Source: Lutispora sp. (GTDB taxonomy: Bacteria > Bacillota > Clostridia > Lutisporales > Lutisporaceae). From it: DNA of 7,514 nt. The notes beneath the pieces were generated by a model. That model made no database searches. It saw only the letters and a list, made by a program, of their open reading frames with translations, and was not told where the DNA came from. The stretch covers positions 1-7,514 of the forward strand of contig JAUQXG010000359.1 in assembly GCA_030834765.1 (NCBI GenBank), read 5' to 3'. Positions 1-4,657 of the stretch are shown piece by piece; within the stretch, counting starts at the first letter, position 1; every line of letters begins with the position of its first letter. The position numbers were made by a program, and so were the translations under genes.

Positions 1-163
1 CAAGTGCAATTCTAAAAGCTTTTTACTCAGAGGAAACAATGGCCCTAAGTTTTATGGCAGAATAAAAGATAAGGTGAGGACCCTGTGCGTTGAGACACTA
101 CAATAATAAGCATGATAGCACTCAATTCAATGCAAAGCTGGACATAAGAAAAGGGGGATAGAA

Positions 164-745
164 ATGTTTACAATTTTCGGGGCAAACCCCCTTCACGACA
201 TTATCGAATGTCTTGTAGCAGCATTGGAAGCCAGGGATATTTATACCAGCGGTCATTCAAATAGAGTGGCTGATATGACATATGAATTGGCAAAGGCTTT
301 GGGGTTGAAAAGATCAAAAGTTGATAAGATACATATAGCAGCACACCTTCATGATATAGGAAAGCTGGGAATTCCAGATAATATATTGAATAAAAAAGGA
401 AAATTGCTGCCCCATGAATGGGATCAGATTCGACTTCATCCTCAGATCGGTTATAACATACTTAGCAGGTCAAAAGATCTTAAAGAAATTGCTGATATTG
501 TACTTTACCATCATGAAAGATGGGACGGTAAAGGCTATCCATCAGGGTTGAAGCTTGATAGAATTCCATTGGGAGCTAGGATTATAGCTGTTTGCGATTC
601 CATAGATGCTATGACCTCTGAAAGGCCATATAGAACTGCGTTATCAAAGGAACAATGCATGGAGGAAATCATATTAAATAAAGGAATTCAATTTGATCCG
701 GTTGTGGTAGAGGCAGCTGTAAAGCTGTGGCACATATGTGAATAA
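164..745 (+). CDS. Stand-alone HD-GYP domain phosphohydrolase
   Basis: Predicted cytoplasmic metal-dependent phosphohydrolase of 193 residues; HD-GYP proteins typically hydrolyse cyclic di-GMP. The sequence shows the family signature in order: H31, the HD pair H63-D64 in HDIGKLGIPD, H92-P93, then HHERWDGKGYP at 116-126 (the GYP motif), D145 in the AVCDSIDAMTS segment, and the RPYR and QFDP motifs near the end. The domain fills the whole protein, with no receiver, PAS, GAF or membrane segment, so nothing in the gene shows what signal it senses. The ATG has an AAGGGGG ribosome site about 7 nt upstream. It appears to be a single-gene unit ending in a strong terminator and converging on the lipoprotein gene. 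I saw no convincing promoter. The family assignment is firm; activity on c-di-GMP rather than another nucleotide is inferred from the family. Confidence 0.93.
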   Translation: MFTIFGANPLHDIIECLVAALEARDIYTSGHSNRVADMTYELAKALGLKRSKVDKIHIAAHLHDIGKLGIPDNILNKKGKLLPHEWDQIRLHPQIGYNILSRSKDLKEIADIVLYHHERWDGKGYPSGLKLDRIPLGARIIAVCDSIDAMTSERPYRTALSKEQCMEEIILNKGIQFDPVVVEAAVKLWHICE

Positions 746-761
746 TCCAGTACAAAGTTAG

Positions 762-818
762 TGATTTTATCCAGTTGGGCATAGCGTGATTTGCCTAACT
801 GGATAAAATCATTTTTTT
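762..818 (+). terminator. Intrinsic terminator of the HD-GYP gene
   Basis: Long stem-loop starting 17 bp after the HD-GYP stop codon: TGATTTTATCCAGTTGGGC pairs with GCCTAACTGGATAAAATCA (one G-T wobble), loop of about 12 nt, followed by seven T at 812-818. On the opposite strand it lacks a T-run after the stem, so it should act mainly in the + direction. Confidence 0.88.
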
Positions 819-835
819 ATATAAGCTTTTAGCGG

Positions 836-868
836 TCTCGGGGTAATTCCCCCGAGATTTTAATTTTT
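836..868 (+). terminator. Second GC-rich hairpin between the convergent genes
   Basis: Perfect 8-bp stem TCTCGGGG (836-843) with CCCCGAGA (850-857), loop TAATTC, followed on the + strand by TTTTAATTTTT. It looks like a back-up terminator for + strand transcription. It also lies immediately after the stop codon of the - strand lipoprotein gene, whose transcript would contain the same hairpin but without a U-tract, so a role in that direction (3' end stability) is only possible. Confidence 0.55.
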
Positions 869-1426
869 ATCCTTGGCTTCTATGTATGCTGCGTATGTAG
901 CTGAATTTGTATCTTTTGCCATAAAAGATACCTTGTATTGTCCTGATTCATATATTAGGCACCAATCACCACCATAAAGCTCATCTTCTGCATCAGATGC
1001 GATTTCAGCAGCTGGAGTACCTAAAATTTCCTTTATTTCATCAAAAGTCATCCCCACTTTTATACCGAAAATAGCAGTGCTTTCGGAAATGCCTATTACA
1101 GCAACTTCACCAGTGTAATCGGTTGCATTGGTAAAGAATGTGATATTCCCATAAGTAAGAAATGTACCTCCAAGAAAATAATCTTCGGTATCAGCTTTTC
1201 CCCATTTGTTGACTATCGTTTCTGTTTTCGTGCCAACACCAAATTCGATATTTTCTGCCCGGCCTTCTCTTAAAAGCTCAAAGAAGTCACGTTTTTCTGG
1301 CAAAGCCTCTTCCGTAGGACTTTCTTTTGGCTGGGAAACTTCTATAGGCGGAGCAGATGGTTTGCTGCATGCTGAGAGTGGGGCAATCATCAATAATGCT
1401 GCAAATAACAAATAATATTTTTTCAA
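860..1426 (-). CDS. Small lipoprotein, DUF4309/YjgB-like
   Basis: Secreted, membrane-anchored protein of 188 residues; function unknown. I chose the TTG at 1424-1426: it has AAAGGGG 8 nt upstream and starts a compact type II signal peptide (KK at 2-3, hydrophobic stretch 4-16, lipobox LSAC with the lipidated cysteine C20). In-frame upstream starts at 1444 and 1507 would add a poor extension before the signal peptide. Residues 21-45 are a Pro/Glu/Ser-rich spacer. The mature domain has NKWGKADTEDYF near 73-84, IKVGMTFDEIKEILGTP at 122-138 and a closing WCLIYESGQYKVSFM segment. This pattern (a WGK-D motif, then a G-T-x-E-I-x-x-x-LG-P motif, then a tyrosine-rich beta segment) resembles DUF4309 proteins such as Bacillus YjgB. 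The lipoprotein call is strong; the family match is from memory and moderate. The gene is convergent with the HD-GYP gene and divergent from cotJ. Confidence 0.85.
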   Translation of the reverse strand: MKKYYLLFAALLMIAPLSACSKPSAPPIEVSQPKESPTEEALPEKRDFFELLREGRAENIEFGVGTKTETIVNKWGKADTEDYFLGGTFLTYGNITFFTNATDYTGEVAVIGISESTAIFGIKVGMTFDEIKEILGTPAAEIASDAEDELYGGDWCLIYESGQYKVSFMAKDTNSATYAAYIEAKDKN

Positions 1427-1434
1427 ACAAAGAA

Positions 1435-1441
1435 CCCCTTT
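1435..1441 (-). promoter_or_regulatory. Ribosome binding site that fixes the TTG start
   Basis: AAAGGGG on the - strand, 8 nt before the TTG at 1426. Its spacing fits that TTG far better than the upstream ATG at 1444, which lies within and ahead of it. Confidence 0.7.
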
Positions 1442-1599
1442 CATACATAACATTACCTTGATTTTCTCATATCTACACTCGAAAGACAAGCCATAATATA
1501 AAACCAAAAATTAACAGGAGTAAAAAGTTGAAAAAGTTGTAACCGGTTAATATGTTTCTGAATAGTATGATAGCGAACATGTATTAAGGAGGCGATACG

Positions 1600-1809
1600 A
1601 TGAATAAGAAATACCTTTATTACAATGAGGCAAACAGATGTATGACAAAATGCGCACCAGAGTATATAATGCCTGAGATGGGACCTGAGTTTAAGCTAGC
1701 TACAGCCTATGTACCTTTTCAAAAGCTTTGCAATATATTTGATCCAATGGAAGCACTTTGTAAAGGAACATTATTTCCTGAACTTTATGACGGTTGGACA
1801 AAATGTTAG
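1600..1809 (+). CDS. cotJA: Spore coat protein CotJA
   Basis: Small protein of 69 residues associated with the spore coat. The C-terminal half carries the family core AYVPFQKLCNIFDPMEALCKGTLFPELY (residues 36-63, shown here in parts: AYVPFQ, P-x-EAL, GTLFPELY), matching the PREAL-x-x-GTL-x-PALY region of Bacillus CotJA. It has five cysteines (14, 18, 44, 54, 69), more than I expect for the Bacillus protein. The ATG has AAGGAGG 7 nt upstream. It is the first gene of a three-gene unit; cotJB starts 44 bp after its stop. In B. subtilis the operon is transcribed in the mother cell under sigma-E. I looked for a sigma-E promoter in 1510-1585 and found no clear match. Confidence 0.92.
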   Translation: MNKKYLYYNEANRCMTKCAPEYIMPEMGPEFKLATAYVPFQKLCNIFDPMEALCKGTLFPELYDGWTKC

Positions 1810-1853
1810 ATTAGATAGAAAATAATTTTATTTTGAAAGAAGGGTTAATAGTA

Positions 1854-2123
1854 ATGGATATAGGCAGAGACAGATTAGATATGCTTATGCAATTAATGGC
1901 ATTAGAATTTACAGCGGTTGAATGGAATCTTTATTTGGATACCCATCCTTATGATCAAGAAGCGCTTGCACTTCATAATGAAAATATAGAAGCTCTTAAC
2001 TGTGTAAAAGATGCATATGAAATGAATTTTGGCCCAATAACTCATGAAGTGGCAAGTCCATGCCCTTGGCAGTGGATACAAGACCCATGGCCATGGGAAA
2101 TAGATTATAAGAGGGGGTTATAG
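1854..2123 (+). CDS. cotJB: Spore coat protein CotJB
   Basis: Spore coat protein of 89 residues from the cotJ operon. I placed the start at the ATG at 1854 rather than the in-frame TTG at 1833: GAAAGAAGGG lies 9 nt before 1854, and the protein then begins MDIGRDRLDMLMQLMALEF as expected for the family. The family pattern is clear: a helical N-terminal half with FTAVEWNLYLDTHPYDQEAL, and a tryptophan-rich C-terminus PWQWIQDPWPWE. It sits between cotJA and cotJC, and its last codons overlap the cotJC ribosome site, so the two are probably translationally coupled. Confidence 0.93.
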   Translation: MDIGRDRLDMLMQLMALEFTAVEWNLYLDTHPYDQEALALHNENIEALNCVKDAYEMNFGPITHEVASPCPWQWIQDPWPWEIDYKRGL

Positions 2124-2126
2124 TTT

Positions 2127-2699
2127 ATGTGGATTTATGAGAAGAAACTTCAATACCCTGCTTGGGTAGAAGGCTGTGACTTAAAAATAGCAAAGCTGCT
2201 TTTTGCGCAATATGGTGGTCCTGACAGCGAACTATCAGCAGGTTTAAGATATTTATCACAAAGGTATTCCATGCCAATACCAGAAGCAAAGGCAGTGCTA
2301 ACGGATATTGGAACGGAAGAATTAGCACATTGGGAAATCATAGCAACCTTGATTTATAAGATAATAGATAATGCTACTCCAGAAGAATTAGTAAGAGCAG
2401 GAATGGGACCTAATTATGTTCAACACGGCAGGGATGTCTATCCAGCTGATGCTGCAGGAGTACCATGGACAGCATCTTATATACAGGCAATAGAAGATCC
2501 AATAGCCAACCTTCATGAAGACTTAGCAGCAGAGCAAAAAGCTAGAACTGTTTATGAACATTTGATTCAATGCACAAACGATAGAGGCGTTATTGCTACA
2601 TTAAGCTTCCTAAGAGAAAGAGAAATCGTTCACTTCCAGAGATTTGGAGAAACACTAAGACTCGTTCAAGAGTATCTTGATAGAAAGAAATGTTATTAA
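2127..2699 (+). CDS. cotJC: CotJC, manganese-catalase-family coat protein
   Basis: Protein of 190 residues of the dimanganese catalase family, deposited in the spore coat with CotJA and CotJB. The four-helix ferritin-like ligand set can be read directly: E35 (in GGPDSELSAGLRYLSQRY), E65 and H68 (TEELAHWE), E136 (LAAEQKAR) and H169 (REREIVHFQRF). All five positions expected to hold the Mn pair are present, so it could be enzymatically active; catalase activity is inferred from the family. It is shorter than free-standing Mn catalases (about 270 residues) because it lacks their C-terminal extension, which is normal for CotJC. The ATG has GAGGGGG 9 nt upstream, located in the end of cotJB, whose stop codon is 3 bp before this start. 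A terminator follows 9 bp after the stop. Confidence 0.96.
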   Translation: MWIYEKKLQYPAWVEGCDLKIAKLLFAQYGGPDSELSAGLRYLSQRYSMPIPEAKAVLTDIGTEELAHWEIIATLIYKIIDNATPEELVRAGMGPNYVQHGRDVYPADAAGVPWTASYIQAIEDPIANLHEDLAAEQKARTVYEHLIQCTNDRGVIATLSFLREREIVHFQRFGETLRLVQEYLDRKKCY

Positions 2700-2708
2700 G
2701 CAAATAAG

Positions 2709-2754
2709 GGGCAGTGTCTTTAAGTAAAGCTTGAAGGCGCTGCCCTTGCTTTTA
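2709..2754 (+). terminator. Intrinsic terminator of the cotJ operon
   Basis: A 16-bp stem: GGGCAGTGTCTTTAAG (2709-2724) with CTTGAAGGCGCTGCCC (2730-2745), including three G-T wobbles and no mismatches, loop TAAAG, followed by TTGCTTTTA. Confidence 0.9.
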
Positions 2755-2823
2755 TGGGCTTTAGCCACAGCATTATCGTAGAGGCTGAGTGTCAGGCACC
2801 GAACAAAAGAACATAATTATGAA

Positions 2824-2867
2824 TTAAAAAGAATGCTCTGATAAAGCAACAGTTTATTCAGAGCATT
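2824..2867 (-). terminator. Intrinsic terminator of the T-box/methyltransferase operon
   Basis: On the - strand, AATGCTCTGAATAAA pairs with TTTATCAGAGCATT with one bulged base and a 7-nt loop, followed by CTTTTTAA. It lies about 25 bp after the methyltransferase stop codon and closes that operon. Confidence 0.88.
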
Positions 2868-2890
2868 TCAGTGTAGATATTATAAAATAC

Positions 2891-3727
2891 TTACAGCTTT
2901 TCGATTACATAAATAATGTTCATGCCACAGTCTAAAGTCCCGGGTAATTTAGTAAATTCAATCTCTTTTCTTATAAGGAGTTCCCAAGATTCTTTATCTT
3001 GTTTTGCTTTGCATAAAGTTTCTTCTTGTGAATGCATAAATAACCCTGCAGAACTTTTTTCTAAAATCTTTACCTGTTTTCCTTCGAACAGAGCATCAAG
3101 TTCTTTACTTGTCATCATGTGTACATAATGCTTATTCTCTACTGGATAATGCTTTTCATCTTGTATCCCAGTGGTAAATAACCATTCTGTTGCATCAATT
3201 CCGAACATTCCTTTCTCGTATATAACCCCATCAAGATGATATATTAATGCACCTATTAATGACATTGATCCAAGAATCAATTTGCCATGTGATTTAAGTA
3301 TTCTTAGCATTTCATTTATCGCATTTTCTTCTTTATCGAATAAATAGTTAATTGGTCCTCCAATACATACAGCAACATCATAAGTATTATCTGCGATACC
3401 CTCCAAATTGGTTATGTCCAAAATCATAAAATTTTTTACTTTATCAATAAGTCCTAATTCCTCCATTTTTCTTTTATTAATTTCAATTTGAACTGAGGAT
3501 AAATCAGAAGTAATTAAGGACTTGGACATATTTACAATATCTTTTGTGAATCTTCCTGCACCTGCTCCTAATTCAATCACATTATCTGAATCAGAGATAT
3601 ATCGTTTTAGTATATCAAGATGTACATGATATAATAGTTCTCCTAATCTATCCTTTTCTAGTCGCTCCCATTCTCTATTTCCATATCCATCATAGTGAGC
3701 TCTTGGAATTTCTGGGTTATACTTCAT
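2891..3727 (-). CDS. Class I SAM-dependent methyltransferase
   Basis: Cytoplasmic methyltransferase of 278 residues; substrate unknown. The Rossmann core is clear: motif I VIELGAGAGRFT at 50-61 (glycine-rich SAM loop), the acidic residue ending strand beta2, D75 in LITSDLSS, then LDITNLEG, and motif IV/post-region YDVAVCIGGPINYL and LRILKSHGKLILGS. An N-terminal segment (1-48) with YDGYGNREWERLEKD and a C-terminal cap after about residue 165 are the parts that would recognise the substrate. I chose the ATG at 3725-3727: TTTAGGAG is 8 nt upstream, whereas the GTG at 3736 and the ATG at 3733 sit on or too close to that ribosome site. Its first 11 bp overlap the end of the small ORF at 3717-3800, so the two are probably coupled. 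The leader upstream contains a T-box, so expression should rise when one tRNA is uncharged. It could modify a small molecule, a tRNA or a peptide; nothing in the sequence decides this. Confidence 0.9.
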   Translation of the reverse strand: MKYNPEIPRAHYDGYGNREWERLEKDRLGELLYHVHLDILKRYISDSDNVIELGAGAGRFTKDIVNMSKSLITSDLSSVQIEINKRKMEELGLIDKVKNFMILDITNLEGIADNTYDVAVCIGGPINYLFDKEENAINEMLRILKSHGKLILGSMSLIGALIYHLDGVIYEKGMFGIDATEWLFTTGIQDEKHYPVENKHYVHMMTSKELDALFEGKQVKILEKSSAGLFMHSQEETLCKAKQDKESWELLIRKEIEFTKLPGTLDCGMNIIYVIEKL

Positions 3728-3800
3728 ATTCATCACTCCTAAAATTATTAATACTTGTAGTCTCTATGTAAAAAATATCGCTAATATCATCATCAATCAT
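3717..3800 (-). CDS. 27-residue acidic small ORF, first cistron after the T-box
   Basis: Unrecognised peptide. It starts MIDDDISDIFYIETTS and ends SDEYEV-stop. The ATG has a consensus AGGAGG (3809-3814) with 8 nt spacing, which is the best ribosome site in this operon and the main reason to believe it is translated. Composition: eight Asp/Glu against one Arg, five Ile and two Tyr, no Cys, no hydrophobic membrane stretch and no signal peptide. Its stop codon lies 9 bp inside the methyltransferase gene, and the methyltransferase ribosome site lies within its 3' end, so its translation may help load ribosomes on the methyltransferase. It could be a coupling leader peptide, a precursor peptide modified by the methyltransferase, or a remnant of a longer gene; I cannot choose from sequence alone. 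Confidence 0.6.
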   Translation of the reverse strand: MIDDDISDIFYIETTSINNFRSDEYEV

Positions 3801-3803
3801 TGA

Positions 3804-3840
3804 TACCACCTCCTGAAGTTAACTTCTGATTTTTGTGGTA
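3804..3840 (-). promoter_or_regulatory. Possible stem covering the small ORF ribosome site
   Basis: On the - strand TACCAC (3840-3835) is perfectly complementary to GTGGTA (3809-3804), which begins at the last G of the AGGAGG site. The enclosed stretch holds the palindrome GAAGTTAACTTC (3815-3826). The same TACCAC is also complementary to GTGGTA in the T-box core (3892-3899 area). Only 6 bp, so the structure is tentative. Confidence 0.3.
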
Positions 3841-3841
3841 C

Positions 3842-3882
3842 AAAAAAGAAAAGGCCTCATCCCTGTAACAGGACGAAAGCCT
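3842..3882 (-). terminator. Regulated terminator of the T-box
   Basis: On the - strand AGGCTTTCGTCCTG pairs with CAGGGATGAGGCCT (two internal mismatches, several wobbles), loop TTA, followed by TTTTCTTTTTT. It is mutually exclusive with the antiterminator formed by the T-box core just upstream. Confidence 0.88.
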
Positions 3883-4080
3883 AAATTTCGTTATACCACC
3901 TAATACTACATACTAACATATGCGTTTCTATTAACGGTAGAAAATCGTCAGTACCTACTTAGAATTCGGACTGAAACTCCAGAGGGATATTCAACATAAT
4001 CTAATTAATACTAGGCTTCCACTATTCCTAGCTCGCTGTGATTTTTCAAAAATGTTTACTGTCTCTATCATCGTCTTCTT
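3842..4080 (-). promoter_or_regulatory. T-box riboswitch leader
   Basis: tRNA-sensing leader read on the - strand from about 4091. Stem I elements are present: GATGATAGAGACAGTA near the 5' end, AGCGAGCTAGG (4037-4027) and GTGGAAGCCTAG (4022-4011), the typical apical part. The specifier region reads TTGAATATCCCTCTGGAG (about 3994-3977). The antiterminator carries the T-box core AGGTGGTATAACG (3901-3889), and a terminator with a T-run follows. The core bulge is UGGU, which by known T-box rules pairs with a tRNA whose discriminator base is A. The specifier codon is either ATC (Ile, 3988-3986) or TAT (Tyr, 3989-3987); both tRNAs carry A73. It should prevent termination when the cognate tRNA is uncharged, turning on the small ORF and the methyltransferase. 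Confidence 0.9.
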
Positions 4081-4097
4081 TTTATTAAATTGATAAT

Positions 4098-4126
4098 ATT
4101 ATACTCTGATTTCAAGATTTTGTAAA
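4098..4126 (-). promoter_or_regulatory. Sigma-A promoter of the T-box operon
   Basis: On the - strand, -35 TTTACA (4126-4121), a 17-bp spacer and a perfect -10 TATAAT (4103-4098). Transcription would start near 4091, about ten bases before the first T-box stem. Confidence 0.85.
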
Positions 4127-4160
4127 TAGTATAATGGTAGTTTTATGAAATATATCAGTG

Positions 4161-4324
4161 AAACAAGTCCATAATACATAAAAAATATGCCAAGACACTT
4201 CACAAATCCGGATTCATCAGTCATTTCATAGCAAGGTTCATAGAATTTAGCTAAGTTTAGTAATATATTTATAGTCAAAAAACTCCTGTTAATTTAGGCG
4301 TAGGAGTTTTTTAAACAAGTCCAT
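4161..4324. repeat. 12-bp direct repeat flanking about 140 bp
   Basis: AAACAAGTCCAT occurs exactly at 4161-4172 and 4313-4324. The segment between them has no ORF and no terminal inverted repeats, so it is not a recognisable mobile element; the right copy directly abuts the T-run of the hairpin at 4277-4312. Apart from this, I see no gene in 4127-4657. Confidence 0.4.
4277..4312. terminator. Symmetrical terminator-like hairpin
   Basis: AAAAAACTCCT (4277-4287) pairs perfectly with AGGAGTTTTTT (4302-4312), 14-nt loop. The A-run and T-run make it terminator-like in both directions. No gene in the window ends at it; it may insulate the divergent T-box operon and NRPS gene, or be a remnant of a lost gene. 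Confidence 0.6.
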
Positions 4325-4432
4325 CATATATCGAAACATATGATTTTCCCCATATGAAAAACTAAAAAAGATGCATATTATATGTTTAATTCTTACAGGA
4401 GAAATAACTGATTTAAAATAATGACATCGTAC

Positions 4433-4467
4433 AATATATTTTGACACCATAAAATATATTTCGACAC
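4433..4467. promoter_or_regulatory. Tandem Spo0A-like boxes upstream of the NRPS
   Basis: Two 15-nt copies differing at one base, AATATATTTTGACAC (4433-4447) and AATATATTTCGACAC (4453-4467), are offset by 20 bp, about two helical turns. The second contains TTCGACA (4460-4466), the exact complement of the Spo0A box TGNCGAA; the first contains TTTGACA (4440-4446), one mismatch. They lie about 50-75 bp upstream of the TATAAT at 4514. Spacing and repetition suggest a protein-binding site; identity as Spo0A sites is inferred. Confidence 0.5.
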
Positions 4468-4513
4468 TAAAAAATTACAAAATTCTGATTATTTTGGGTG
4501 TATTATTATATAT

Positions 4514-4519
4514 TATAAT
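4514..4519 (+). promoter_or_regulatory. Candidate -10 element of the NRPS promoter
   Basis: Perfect TATAAT 139 bp before the NRPS start codon. The sequence 17 bp upstream (ATTTTG) is a poor -35, as expected for a promoter that needs an activator. The surroundings are very AT-rich, so a chance match is possible. A second weak candidate, TATAAA at 4582-4587, has no good -35. Confidence 0.4.
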
Positions 4520-4589
4520 GTAAATTTAGAATAATTATTAGTAATTTTTATGACTACATGGCTTAAACACTGATACAACTGTATAAAAA

Positions 4590-4596
4590 ATCGACA
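4590..4596. promoter_or_regulatory. Third Spo0A-like box
   Basis: ATCGACA, one mismatch from the complement of TGNCGAA, located downstream of both candidate -10 elements, where binding would be expected to repress rather than activate. A single imperfect 7-mer, so weak by itself. Confidence 0.25.
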
Positions 4597-4657
4597 CATA
4601 ATGTATATATTTAACATTTTTCATGAGTTTTAACTATATATAAGGGAGTAGATTAAG

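Noticed and set aside
2..106. Open frame from the window edge to TAA at 104-106 (34 codons), and another in the next frame to 65
   Set aside because: Two overlapping frames are open, neither looks like a known C-terminus, and the true upstream gene, if any, cannot be decided from so little sequence.
1206..1415. 69-codon ORF on the + strand
   Set aside because: Antisense shadow of the lipoprotein gene; no ribosome site and no recognisable protein.
1540..1585. Sigma-E promoter for cotJ
   Set aside because: GTTAATAT and TGATAGCG have only partial matches to the sigma-E consensus, and CATGTATT at 1578 abuts the ribosome site; nothing was convincing.
1833..1853. TTG at 1833 as the cotJB start
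   Set aside because: The TTG lies within or before the ribosome site GAAAGAAGGG, which is correctly spaced for the ATG at 1854.
2125..2341. Two overlapping - strand ORFs
   Set aside because: Both lie inside cotJC, whose family assignment is certain.
2916..3128. 70-codon ORF on the + strand
   Set aside because: Antisense shadow of the methyltransferase C-terminal part.
4337..4356. CATATG pair with an 8-bp spacer as an operator
   Set aside because: A self-complementary 6-mer repeated once in AT-rich DNA is likely by chance, and its position far upstream gives no support.
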